The translations under genes and the position numbers were made by a program. Of a DNA stretch of 64,000 nt, positions 55,942 to 63,946 are shown piece after piece; within the stretch, counting starts at the first letter, position 1, and the number at the start of each line of letters is the position of its first letter. Origin of the DNA: Eubacterium sp. ER2 (GTDB lineage Bacteria; Bacillota; Clostridia; Lachnospirales; Lachnospiraceae); NCBI RefSeq assembly GCF_000765215.1, contig NZ_JPJE01000032.1:104209-168208 (forward strand), read 5' to 3'. The notes beneath the pieces were generated by a model. That model was not told the origin of the DNA, searched no databases, and worked only from the letters and a program-made list of their open reading frames with translations.

Positions 55942-56568
55942 CTAAAAAATGCGCCAGGAGGGGAAGGGAAGCTCCACGATCCGGGTGCACACCTGCTCCA
56001 GCAGGCTGTTGTCGTGGCTCACCACCAGAAGTCCCAGGGAGCGCCTCTTCGACTCCTCCAGGAGAAACTGCCAGATCTGGGCTTGGGTCACCAGATCCAG
56101 CATGGCGGAAATCTCATCGCAGAGGAGAAATCTCACTCCCGGGTGGAGGGCCCTTGCCAGGCAGAACCTCTGCAGCTCCCCGCCGGACAGCTCTGACGGG
56201 AAACGGTCCATCCATCCCTCCTGGATATGCAGCTCCTCCTTCAGCCTCTCCTCCACGTCGCCAGCCTCCGAAAGGGTGGTCCCCAGCCTCAGCAGCGGAT
56301 CCACCACTGTCTCCGGATGCTGCCAGACCATCTGCACCGGGCAGGCTCCCCTGTAGGAGCCCAGGGGCTTTCCATCCAGCAGGATCTCCCCTCTCACCGG
56401 CTTTTCATACCCTGCCAGGAGCCTGCACAGGGTGGTCTTTCCCCGGCCGCTGGGTGCCTTGAGTCCCACCCGTTCCCCGCTGTCCAGGGACAGGCTGAAC
56501 TGGTCCAGCACCGGCGCCTTCTTTTTCCCTCTGTAATAAAATGTCACATTTCTTGCTTCCAGCGTCAT
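55942..56568 (-). CDS. short nickel/peptide ABC importer ATPase (NikE/DppF-like)
   Basis: From the ATG at 56568 (ATGA overlap with the preceding ATPase) the protein has 208 residues. It shows Walker A APSGRGKT, Q-loop MVWQHPETVVDP, signature LSGGELQR, Walker B FLLCDEISAMLD and switch VVSHDNSL. It is about 50-60 residues shorter than NikE or DppF and lacks the C-terminal oligopeptide-type extension. The nonstandard Asp-Glu-Ile-Ser after Walker B (usually DEPTS) keeps the catalytic Glu. It is the last gene of the eight-gene operon that begins with larE, and should pair with the larger ATPase upstream in one importer. Confidence 0.9.
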   Translation of the reverse strand: MTLEARNVTFYYRGKKKAPVLDQFSLSLDSGERVGLKAPSGRGKTTLCRLLAGYEKPVRGEILLDGKPLGSYRGACPVQMVWQHPETVVDPLLRLGTTLSEAGDVEERLKEELHIQEGWMDRFPSELSGGELQRFCLARALHPGVRFLLCDEISAMLDLVTQAQIWQFLLEESKRRSLGLLVVSHDNSLLEQVCTRIVELPFPSWRIF

Positions 56569-57509
56569 ACTGTTTCCTCCTTTTCCGGATACAGGCAGCG
56601 CACCAGCCCGCCTCTGACCTGCCGCACAGGAATGTGATCCGCCTCGCCGCACTCTTTCTGGCAGGCCTTACACTGTCCGGCAAAGGGGCAGCCGGCTGAG
56701 ACTGTGCCCGGGTAGGGCTGGCTTCCCCGGATGGGCGCAAAGCCGTGGGAGGGCATGGCCCGAAAGAGGGCTCTTGTAAATGGATGCCGGAGTCTTCCCT
56801 CCTCCTGAAAATCTTCTGCCGCCGCCTCCTCGATGGTCTCCCCGGCGTAGAAGACCACTACCCGGTCCGCGATGGTGAGGGCCAGCTCCAGGTCGTGGGT
56901 GATAAAGAGCATCCCCGCGCCGCCCTCTGTCATCTCCCGGAAATGTCCCAGGATGCGGCCGGCCGCCCGGGCGTCCAGTCCCGGTGTGGGCTCGTCCGCG
57001 ATAATGAGCTTTGGCTCATCCATGACAGCGGAGGCGATCAGCACTCTCCTTGCCATGCCCCCGGACAGCTCAAAGGGATAGAGGTCCGCCGTCTCAGGGC
57101 CAAGGCCGTACCGCTCCAGCACCTGCCGGCAGCGCTCCTTTGTCTCCTGATCTTTCCTCCCCCTGGTAAGCTGGGATCCCACCTTCATGAGGGGATCCAG
57201 GTAGGTGACGCCCTGGGGAATGAGGGCCAGGCCGTTTCCCCGCAGCTTTTCCGCCCGCTCCTTTGTCAGGGGCTCTCCGCCGTAGAGGATTTCTCCCTCC
57301 ATATGGCTGTTGTAGGGAAGGATGCCCAGGATGCCGTGGGCCAGAAGGCTTTTCCCCGACCCGCTGGCGCCCACCACGGCCACCACCTCGCCTGCGCCTA
57401 CGGTCAGGTTCAGATCCCGGATCACAGGCAGGCTTCTTCTTTTGGTTCCCCGCTCGTACTGGGTGAACCAGATGGACACATGGCGCACCTCCAGTATTGA
57501 CTTTTCCAT
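56565..57509 (-). CDS. nickel/peptide ABC importer ATPase (NikD/DppD-like)
   Basis: The 314-residue ATPase carries Walker A GASGSGKS, Q-loop LIPQGVTYLDPLMKVG, signature LSGGMARR, Walker B LIIADEPTPGLD and switch FITHDLELA. After about residue 265 it has the C-terminal oligopeptide-transporter extension with clustered cysteines (GCPFAGQCKACQKECG), a region that can bind an Fe-S cluster in some homologues. The start follows AGGAGG. It overlaps the shorter ATPase gene by 4 bp and lies 18 bp after the DppC-type permease gene. Together with the two permeases and binding protein it forms a complete family 5 importer. Confidence 0.93.
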   Translation of the reverse strand: MEKSILEVRHVSIWFTQYERGTKRRSLPVIRDLNLTVGAGEVVAVVGASGSGKSLLAHGILGILPYNSHMEGEILYGGEPLTKERAEKLRGNGLALIPQGVTYLDPLMKVGSQLTRGRKDQETKERCRQVLERYGLGPETADLYPFELSGGMARRVLIASAVMDEPKLIIADEPTPGLDARAAGRILGHFREMTEGGAGMLFITHDLELALTIADRVVVFYAGETIEEAAAEDFQEEGRLRHPFTRALFRAMPSHGFAPIRGSQPYPGTVSAGCPFAGQCKACQKECGEADHIPVRQVRGGLVRCLYPEKEETV

Positions 57510-57527
57510 CCTTTCGCCTCCTTCCTT

Positions 57528-58358
57528 TTATTCATGAACGCTGGCAGGATCCAGCAGATACCGCACTCTCTCCCCCAGCAGGGCAAAGAGGACCACCACC
57601 AGCACAAGAGAGAGCCCCGGGAACAGAGCCAGCCACCATCTCCCGGTGGTCAGGTACTGCATGCTCTCCGACAGGATCACGCCGATGGCGGGCTGCTCCG
57701 AGGAGAGGCCAAAGCCCAGAAAGGTAACGCTGGCCTCGTGAAGGATGGCGTGGGGGAAGAGGAGGATCAGCCCTGTGAGGAACTGGGGAAACAGGTGGGG
57801 CAGCATGTGCCGGCAGGCCACCTTAAGCTTTGACACTCCCAGCTTCTCCGCCACCAGGATGTAGGGCGCTCCCTTCAGCTGCAGCACCTCCCCCCGAATC
57901 ACCCTGGCCAGGGAGGGCCAGTGGCTCAGGGACACGCCTGCCACGACGCCGACAAAGCCCCGGCCGCAGGCGATGGAGATGAGCATCACAAGCAGGATGT
58001 GGGGGATTCCCATGACAAGGTCTATGCACCAGGAGATGACGCTGTCCGCCCTTCTCCCCAGGGTGGCAGCCGCCGTCCCCAGCGCCAGCGCCGCGGCCGC
58101 GCTCACCGCCGCCGTCAGAAGGCCGATCCGGATACTTAAGGAGAGCCCTGCGATGGTCCTTGTAAACATATCCCTCCCCATCCAGTCTGTCCCGAACCAG
58201 AACGCCCCTCCCGGCGCCAGGTTGGTCCGGGAGAAATCGGTCACAGCCGCCTCCTTTTCCAGGAAGATCCCCGCCGCCGTGATCCCCGCCAGTATGAGAA
58301 CGGCCAGGACGAGAAAGAGGAGGGTGCTTGTTCTTCTGTTCCAGTGTCTTTCCATCAT
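57528..58358 (-). CDS. nickel/peptide ABC importer permease (NikC/DppC-like)
   Basis: From the ATG at 58358 the protein has 276 residues and about six helices, the first being STLLFLVLAVLILAGITAAGI. The periplasmic segment FWFGTDWMGRDMFTRTIAG is the DppC/NikC family signature, and the cytoplasmic EAA-type loop is APYILVAEKLGVSKLKVACRH. The start overlaps the stop of the DppB-type permease gene (ATGA) and has AGGAGG eight bases upstream; a longer open frame upstream is antisense noise. It forms the pore with the gene at 58355-59344. Confidence 0.93.
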   Translation of the reverse strand: MMERHWNRRTSTLLFLVLAVLILAGITAAGIFLEKEAAVTDFSRTNLAPGGAFWFGTDWMGRDMFTRTIAGLSLSIRIGLLTAAVSAAAALALGTAAATLGRRADSVISWCIDLVMGIPHILLVMLISIACGRGFVGVVAGVSLSHWPSLARVIRGEVLQLKGAPYILVAEKLGVSKLKVACRHMLPHLFPQFLTGLILLFPHAILHEASVTFLGFGLSSEQPAIGVILSESMQYLTTGRWWLALFPGLSLVLVVVLFALLGERVRYLLDPASVHE

Positions 58359-59344
58359 TTCGCCGCCCTCCTTCTTATCTTCGGATCCACCGCGCCGTAG
58401 AGAAGGTCCGCCGCCAGATTGCCGCCAAACACGATGGCCGATGTGATGAGGGTAATCCCCATCAGGAGAGGCAGGTCGCTGCCAAGCCCCGCCGTCACGG
58501 CTGCCTGCCCCAGTCCCGGGTAGGAGAACACCTGCTCCACCAGGACGGAGCCGCCTATGATCTCGCTGACAGACCCAAACTGGAGGGTGATGGCGGGCAG
58601 GGATACGCCCCGCAGCCCGTGCCGCCAGACGATGGAGCTCATGGACTCCCCCCTGGCCCTGGCAAAGAGGACATAGTCTGACTCCATCACATCCACCATT
58701 TTCTCCCTCGTGTGCAGGGCAATATTCGACACCCCTGTGATGCTCAGGGTGACAGCCGGCAGGATGGCGTGCTGCAGCCTGTCCCCGGCCGTCACCAGGC
58801 TGCTCTCCATGCCGATGGGCACAGAGAGCCCCGCCGGCAGCCAGCCAAGCCACACAGAAAATACCAGAAGGAGAAGGATAGCCAGCCAGAAGGCCGGCGT
58901 GCTGGAGATAAGCAGGCACCAGCCCCGGATCAGCTTGTCCGGCCAGCGCCCTCTCCACACCCCCGCCGCTACGCCCAGCAGCAGCCCCAGCACACCCGAT
59001 ATTATCCAGGCGGACAGAAGGAGAAGAAGGGAGCTGGACAGCCGCTGCCAGATGACAGCGGCCACCGGCTGCCGGTAGAGAAGGGAGGTACCCATATCTC
59101 CGCAAAGCAGGCCTTTCAGCCACTCCGCATACCTCTCCAGGGGAGGCGTGTCCATGCCCCAGTAGGCCTCCAGGCGCTCCACCTGCTCCTGGCTCATGGT
59201 GCCGAGGGCCGCCTGCCCCACATTGGTCTGCAGAGGATCCAGGGGGGAGGTGCTCATCAGAAGAAATGTGACGATGCTGACTCCCAGGAGCAAAAGCCCC
59301 ATCCGCAGTAATTTTTTCGCCGTAAACTGTAGGCGGTGTCTCAA
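58355..59344 (-). CDS. nickel/peptide ABC importer permease (NikB/DppB-like)
   Basis: The 329-residue permease starts with helix LLRMGLLLLGVSIVTFLLM and has the family segments YWGMDTPPLERYAEWLKGLLCGDMGTSLL, SAWIISGVLGLLLGV and the EAA-type loop MESDYVLFARARGESMSSIVWRHG. The end VEQVFSYPGLGQAAVTAG and DPKIRRR is typical of DppB. The start codon is TTG with AAAGGA nine bases upstream; the first ATG would remove 14 residues of the usual N-terminal helix. The binding-protein gene ends 25 bp upstream. It heads the tightly overlapping importer block permease-permease-ATPase-ATPase. Confidence 0.92.
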   Translation of the reverse strand: MRHRLQFTAKKLLRMGLLLLGVSIVTFLLMSTSPLDPLQTNVGQAALGTMSQEQVERLEAYWGMDTPPLERYAEWLKGLLCGDMGTSLLYRQPVAAVIWQRLSSSLLLLLSAWIISGVLGLLLGVAAGVWRGRWPDKLIRGWCLLISSTPAFWLAILLLLVFSVWLGWLPAGLSVPIGMESSLVTAGDRLQHAILPAVTLSITGVSNIALHTREKMVDVMESDYVLFARARGESMSSIVWRHGLRGVSLPAITLQFGSVSEIIGGSVLVEQVFSYPGLGQAAVTAGLGSDLPLLMGITLITSAIVFGGNLAADLLYGAVDPKIRRRAAK

Positions 59345-59369
59345 AATGATCAGTCCTTTCGTATACCCT

Positions 59370-61001
59370 TTACTCAGCGGCTGTGTCCGTGGACCAGGTC
59401 CACTGGTCTACGTTGTTGACCAGAGACCAGCCGTGTCCGTGGGGATGGATTTTCTGCTCCGCCACAGTAAGCCCATCTCTCACCCAGTAGAGATGGTCGA
59501 TGTTGACCAGCCACACCCAGGGAATGTCCCCCTCCTGGGTCACTCCCGTAGTGCCGTCCCACTGGGCCTTCTGCCACAGCTCATAGGAGGTCTCCAGATC
59601 GCTGCTGGCAAGGGCCTGATCCATGTAGCTGTCCACGGCAGCGTTACCGTAGGGGGAGTACTGTGCGGAGCCTGTGCCCTCTATGGTGTTGTAAATGTTG
59701 TAGAGCTCCATGGGTGTGTGGGCGCCCCAGCCCCACAGGAGAGGCTGGGAAAGGGCCCTGTCGTAGGCTGTGTCCCAGCCCACCCCCTCGGTGGTGCAGG
59801 AAATGCCCAGCTCCTCCATCTGATTTGCAAAATCTGCTGTCAGGGCCTGCCGCACTGTGTCCCCGGTGGAATACAAAAGATGAAGCTCAGCCTTCTGCCC
59901 GTCCTTCACCCGGACGCCGTCATCCCCCATGCCCCAGCCCGCCTGGTCCAGGAGATCCGCCGCTCCCTGGGGGTCATACTCCACCTGGGAGGCCTCATTG
60001 TACCAGGGAAGCTGGTCGCAGACACTGTAGGCGGGACTTCCGTAGCCGTTCAGCACGTTGTCGATCATCTCCTGCCGGTCCACCCCCATATTGATGGCCC
60101 GGCGCACAAGGACATCTGACGTGAAATCATTTCCCACGGTCCGCCCCTCCTCGTCCGTTGTCTCCTCCACGGCAGGAAGGTTAAAGCCTCTGTTGTCCAC
60201 GCTGGCGTAGGAGGCCAGGCTGTAGCCGCCGATCTCCTGGTCAGAGTAGGTGGCGGAGGTGTAGGCCACGTCCACCTCCCCGGCCTGGGCGGCCAGAAAG
60301 GCCGCGTCCTCCTCCATAAAGAGGATCGTGACCTGCTTCATCCTGGGCGCCTCACCGTAGTAGTTTGGGTTGGCCTCCAGGATCACCTGCTGCCCCCTGT
60401 CCCACTGCTTCAGCATATATCGGCCGGATCCGATGGGATTGGCCCCGTAGGTCTGGCTGTCGTAGGCGTGCTCCGGCACAATCCCCACAATGGCCATGGT
60501 GTAGGGCCAGATGGAGAAGGACCGGCTCATGTGGAAGAGGACTGTGGTGCCGTCCACTGCCTCCGCATAGTCCAGCATGGTAAAATCATTGACGGAGCTT
60601 GCCTCCTTCACTGTATTGTAGGTAAACGCCACATCCTCCGCTGTCAGGGGCTCACCGTCCGTAAAGGACACGTCGTCCCGGATCTTCACGGTCCAGGTCA
60701 GCCCGTCCTCGCTGACGGAATACTCTGTGGCCAGGTCATACCCGATGGTCAGGTCTGTGTTGGTCACGGTGAGGGTGCTCTGGATCAGCGGCTCGTGGAC
60801 ATGCTCTCCGGCTCCCCAGCCATAGGCCGGGTCAAATCCCGCCTCCGGCTCAGAGGTGGGGCCCATGGCGATGACCACGGAGTCCGTATCCCTTCCGGAG
60901 CTGCCCTCCTGCCCGGAGTCTGCCCCGCCGCCGGCGCATCCGGCCAGCAGTCCCGCCGCCAGCGCCAGGGCGAGAAAACTGGAAATCAGTCGCTTTTTCA
61001 T
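59370..61001 (-). CDS. family 5 solute-binding lipoprotein, probable nickel or nickel-chelate receptor
   Basis: The 543-residue protein has a lipoprotein signal peptide (SSFLALALAAGLLAGC, Cys22) and the SBP_bac_5 fold found in NikA, DppA and OppA (WTVKIRDDVSFTDGEPLTAEDVAFTYN, GSGRYMLKQWDRGQQVILEANPNYYG, RRAINMGVDRQEMI). A nickel role is inferred from its position directly after larC and from the C-terminal His cluster IHPHGHGW, which could help hold a metal or metal chelate. A peptide substrate cannot be excluded. The ATG follows GGGAG. larC ends 28 bp upstream. Confidence 0.9.
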   Translation of the reverse strand: MKKRLISSFLALALAAGLLAGCAGGGADSGQEGSSGRDTDSVVIAMGPTSEPEAGFDPAYGWGAGEHVHEPLIQSTLTVTNTDLTIGYDLATEYSVSEDGLTWTVKIRDDVSFTDGEPLTAEDVAFTYNTVKEASSVNDFTMLDYAEAVDGTTVLFHMSRSFSIWPYTMAIVGIVPEHAYDSQTYGANPIGSGRYMLKQWDRGQQVILEANPNYYGEAPRMKQVTILFMEEDAAFLAAQAGEVDVAYTSATYSDQEIGGYSLASYASVDNRGFNLPAVEETTDEEGRTVGNDFTSDVLVRRAINMGVDRQEMIDNVLNGYGSPAYSVCDQLPWYNEASQVEYDPQGAADLLDQAGWGMGDDGVRVKDGQKAELHLLYSTGDTVRQALTADFANQMEELGISCTTEGVGWDTAYDRALSQPLLWGWGAHTPMELYNIYNTIEGTGSAQYSPYGNAAVDSYMDQALASSDLETSYELWQKAQWDGTTGVTQEGDIPWVWLVNIDHLYWVRDGLTVAEQKIHPHGHGWSLVNNVDQWTWSTDTAAE

Positions 61002-61029
61002 CTATCTGTCACTCCCTTTTTCTGCTGTT

Positions 61030-62364
61030 TTATTTATCATCGAGCCGGCGCAGCGTCTCCCGGTACACGGTCTCATAGGGAACTCCGTTTCGCTCGGCCA
61101 GCTCCGCCACATCCTCGTACTCAGGCTTCCTGTGAAAGATCCCGTGTCCCTCCGCCGTCTTTACCCGCACCTGGCCCCATGGGGTCTGGACAGTCTTCAT
61201 CCCCGGCCTGAGGAAGTATTTTGTGCACCTGCGGGCGCGCAGCCCGTTGGTGGTCGTCTCCTCCAGGACATGCCGGGCCATCTTCTCCTCATCCCGGGGA
61301 TCGCAGAGCACGGTCAGCACATGGCCGGGCCGCCCCTTTTTCATGGTCCCGGGGATGGTGTAGGCGTCCAGCGCCCCCTCCTGGATCAGCCGTGCGCAGG
61401 CAAATCCCAGCGCCTCCGGTGTCATGTCGTCAATATTGCAGACAAGCTCTGTGATGGCGCCGTCGCCGCCATTCTTTCCCTCTTCTCTGCTCTCTCCTCC
61501 GTCGCCCTGCTCCGGCATGGTCCGGACACGGCCTGTCTCCTCCAGGGACTCCCCCAGGAAGGCGCGGACGCAGTTTGCCTGTTCAAAGGTCTTCGTGCCA
61601 ATGCCAATTCCAGTGCGGCTTCCCTGCATGAGAGGCATGGGGCCGAACTCCTCGGCAAAGTACTTCAGCAGGGCCGCACCGGTGGGAGTACAGAGCTCTC
61701 CCTTCACAGCGCCACCGTAGACGGGAACATCCTCCAGGATGTTGGCCGTGGCCGGCGCAGGCACAGGCATCACGCCGTGGGCGCAGCGGACTGTGCCGCT
61801 CCCCACATGGACAGGGGATACGATGATCTTCTCCGCTCCCAGAAGATACATAGCGTAGCACACCCCCGTCACGTCTGCCACCGCATCCAGGGCTCCCACC
61901 TCGTGAAAGTGGACATCCCCCTCCGGGCAGCCGTGGGCCTTCGCCTCCGCCTGGGCAATGATGCGGTACACAGCCTTCGCGTTCTCCTTCACCTGCTCCG
62001 GAAGGTCCAGCCCGCTGATCAGCTCCCCGATATGCCCCGGGGTGGCGTGATGGTGATGGTGGCCGTGGGCATGGTCGTGATGGTGGTCGTGGGCATGGTC
62101 GTGATGGTGGTCGTGGGCATGGCCATGCTCGTGGACGCCTGGCCCCTCCGGCTCTGTCTCCTCCTCCCCGTACACGGTCACCGCCATGTGTGTTCCGGCA
62201 ATACCGCAGGTGGAGCCCTTCTGCGCCTCCAGGTGCACGCCGGGGAGCTCCAGACTGTTCATCCTGTCCAGAAACCTCTGCTTGTCATCCAGAAGCTCGT
62301 AGAGAGCAGCCATGAGCATATCCCCGGCTGCACCCATGTTACATTCAATATAAAGTGTCTTCAT
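61030..62364 (-). CDS. larC: LarC, nickel-pincer cofactor nickel insertase
   Basis: LarC inserts nickel into the dithiolated pyridinium mononucleotide in a CTP-dependent step, completing the nickel-pincer nucleotide. The 444-residue protein begins YIECNMGAAGDMLMAALYELL, shows HFHEVGALDAVADV and GVMPVPAPATANIL, and ends with the LarC2 region (VCNIDDMTPEALGFA, MKKGRPGHVLTVLC). Unlike Lactobacillus plantarum, where larC1 and larC2 need a frameshift, this is one frame. Residues about 75-108 form a His/Asp/Gly/Ala-rich tract with some 18 His, a probable nickel store, encoded by 24-bp repeats. The ATG overlaps the larB stop (ATGA). Confidence 0.96.
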   Translation of the reverse strand: MKTLYIECNMGAAGDMLMAALYELLDDKQRFLDRMNSLELPGVHLEAQKGSTCGIAGTHMAVTVYGEEETEPEGPGVHEHGHAHDHHHDHAHDHHHDHAHGHHHHHATPGHIGELISGLDLPEQVKENAKAVYRIIAQAEAKAHGCPEGDVHFHEVGALDAVADVTGVCYAMYLLGAEKIIVSPVHVGSGTVRCAHGVMPVPAPATANILEDVPVYGGAVKGELCTPTGAALLKYFAEEFGPMPLMQGSRTGIGIGTKTFEQANCVRAFLGESLEETGRVRTMPEQGDGGESREEGKNGGDGAITELVCNIDDMTPEALGFACARLIQEGALDAYTIPGTMKKGRPGHVLTVLCDPRDEEKMARHVLEETTTNGLRARRCTKYFLRPGMKTVQTPWGQVRVKTAEGHGIFHRKPEYEDVAELAERNGVPYETVYRETLRRLDDK

Positions 62365-63131
62365 TTTTTGTCCTCCTTTATGCTTTCCATCTGGTTGATC
62401 ATGCTGGCCAGATAGCCGGCCCCAAATCCATTGTCAATATTCACCACACTGCACCCGGAGGCACAGGAATTCAGCATAGACAGAAGAGCCGACAGCCCTC
62501 CGAAGCTGGCTCCGTACCCCACGCTGGTGGGCACGGCGATGACCGGGCAGTCCACCAGACCGCCCACCACCGAGGCCAGGGCTCCCTCCATGCCGGCCAC
62601 CGCCACCACGCAGCGGGCGCTCATGAGCACATCCAGGTTGGAGAGGAGCCGGTGAAGTCCCGCCACGCCCACATCATAGAGCCGGGTCACCTTGTTTCCC
62701 ATGGCCTCCGCCGTGAGGGCCGCCTCCTCGGCCACCGCCATGTCGCTGGTCCCCCCTGTGGCCACCACGATGTTTCCTCTCCCGGGCCGCTCCTCCGGAA
62801 AGGCGATGGCCAGCCTGGGAATGGGGTGATAGTCCACCGGAACCACCGCCGACAGCTCGTCTGCCGCCTCCTGTCCGATCCTTGTGACGAGGATGTTGCG
62901 GCAGCCTCTCTCTCCCATAGTCTTCACAATGCCGATGATCTGCTCCGGCGTCTTCCCTGCCCCGTAGATCACCTCCGCCGCTCCCTGCCGGACGCTGCGG
63001 TGGAAATCGATCTTTGCGTAGTCCAGATCCTCAAAGGGCTCCTCCTTCAGCGACAGAAGGGCTTCCTCCGGGGAAGTCTGCCCACGGGCCACGCTCCGAA
63101 GCAGCTCAAGTATATCCTGCTTATTGTCCAT
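62361..63131 (-). CDS. larB: LarB, nicotinate mononucleotide carboxylase/hydrolase for nickel-pincer cofactor
   Basis: LarB carboxylates the pyridinium ring of nicotinic acid adenine dinucleotide and hydrolyses the phosphoanhydride to give pyridinium-3,5-biscarboxylic acid mononucleotide. The 256-residue protein has the LarB N-terminal segment (KIDFHRSVRQGAAEVIYGAGKTPEQI) and a PurE/AIR carboxylase-like C-terminal domain (NIVVATGGTSDMAVAEEAALTAE, VVAVAGMEGALASVVGGLVDCP, VPTSVGYGASFGGLSALLSMLNSC). The ATG follows GAGGAGG. It lies 15 bp after larE and overlaps larC by 4 bp. Confidence 0.96.
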   Translation of the reverse strand: MDNKQDILELLRSVARGQTSPEEALLSLKEEPFEDLDYAKIDFHRSVRQGAAEVIYGAGKTPEQIIGIVKTMGERGCRNILVTRIGQEAADELSAVVPVDYHPIPRLAIAFPEERPGRGNIVVATGGTSDMAVAEEAALTAEAMGNKVTRLYDVGVAGLHRLLSNLDVLMSARCVVAVAGMEGALASVVGGLVDCPVIAVPTSVGYGASFGGLSALLSMLNSCASGCSVVNIDNGFGAGYLASMINQMESIKEDKK

Positions 63132-63146
63132 TTTTGTCTACCTCCT

Positions 63147-63902
63147 CTACACAGACGGGCTCCGCTCCTCCAGGTCAAGAAGAACCTCCTGGAAAAGCGG
63201 CTTTAATGCCTGCACGATCTCGCTTCTCTTGTCCACTGCCAGGGCCATCTGCTCCCCGGTCACCTGGAGCCGGGCTTTCTCGCCGGAGAGCCTCACCCGG
63301 AAATCCCGGAAGCCCAACGCCATGAGAGCCGTCTCCGCCTGTTCTGCCCTCTGGAGGTCCTCCCGGGTAATCTCTGTCCCCGTGGGAATTCTGGTGGCCA
63401 GGCAGGCGTAGGCCGGCTTTTCCCAGGTGAAAAGTCCTGCCTCCCTGGAAAGGCTGCGCACCATGTCCTTTGTGATGCCGCACTCCCGCAGAGGCGAGCG
63501 CACCCTGAGCTCCCGCAGGGCCTGCATACCTGGCCGATCCCCGGCGTCGTCGGAGGCGTTGGTGCCGTCCAGCAGAACAGTGTACCCGTCCTTTGCCGCC
63601 TGTTCCCGCAGTCTCGTAAAAAGAGCCCTCTTACAGTAGTAGCACCGCCTGGGGCCGTTCTGCGCCGCCTCTGGCACGCCCAGGATATCCATGTCGATTA
63701 CCTGCATGGGTATGCCCAGCTCTCCGGCCAGCCTTCTGGCATCCTCCAGCTCAAACCGGGGCTGGAAGGCAGTATGTATATAGTAGGCCTGTATCTGGCA
63801 GCCCTGTTTTTTTGCCGCCCACAGAAGGAAGGCCGAGTCCGTCCCTCCCGAGAAGGCCACGGCCGCCCTGGGCACTTCCCTGAAAAATGTCTCTAATGTC
63901 AT
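63147..63902 (-). CDS. larE: LarE sulfur transferase, three-cysteine type
   Basis: LarE adds two sulfur atoms to the cofactor precursor. The 251-residue protein has the PP-loop SGGTDS (18-23) for adenylation of the substrate carboxylate and the LarE motifs LLDGTNASDDAGDRPGMQAL, RSPLRECGITK and ACLATRIP. Cys87 and Cys90 (CYYC) plus Cys167 (ACLATR) are all present. Lactobacillus plantarum LarE sacrifices the sulfur of a single Cys, whereas three-Cys LarEs bind a [4Fe-4S] cluster carrying an extra sulfide and act catalytically; this protein should be of the latter type. The ATG follows GAGGAG. It is the first visible gene of the operon. Confidence 0.96.
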   Translation of the reverse strand: MTLETFFREVPRAAVAFSGGTDSAFLLWAAKKQGCQIQAYYIHTAFQPRFELEDARRLAGELGIPMQVIDMDILGVPEAAQNGPRRCYYCKRALFTRLREQAAKDGYTVLLDGTNASDDAGDRPGMQALRELRVRSPLRECGITKDMVRSLSREAGLFTWEKPAYACLATRIPTGTEITREDLQRAEQAETALMALGFRDFRVRLSGEKARLQVTGEQMALAVDKRSEIVQALKPLFQEVLLDLEERSPSV

Positions 63903-63925
63903 ATCATCTCTCCTCGTATAATAAG

Positions 63926-63946
63926 CCTGTACCCCAGATATACAGG
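63926..63946. promoter_or_regulatory. inverted repeat upstream of larE, candidate operator or leader hairpin
   Basis: CCTGTA (63926-63931) and TACAGG (63941-63946) form a symmetric repeat with an internal ACCCC/GGGGT option, 24-44 bp before the larE ATG. A regulator site or a short RNA hairpin is possible; it does not match the E. coli NikR consensus. The remaining bases to 64000 show no gene I can support. Confidence 0.4.

Noticed and set aside
57528..59123. 531-residue minus-strand frame containing the DppC-type permease
   Set aside because: The upstream half overlaps the DppB-type gene in another frame and has no family match; the permease starts at 58358.
62041..62140. short tandem repeats as a CRISPR array
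   Set aside because: Units have no spacers and encode the His-rich part of LarC in frame; the GH13 Lys/Ala repeats are likewise coding.
60856..62415. 519-residue plus-strand open frame
   Set aside because: It lies opposite the binding protein and larC, whose families are certain; the translation is low-complexity and lacks a ribosome site.
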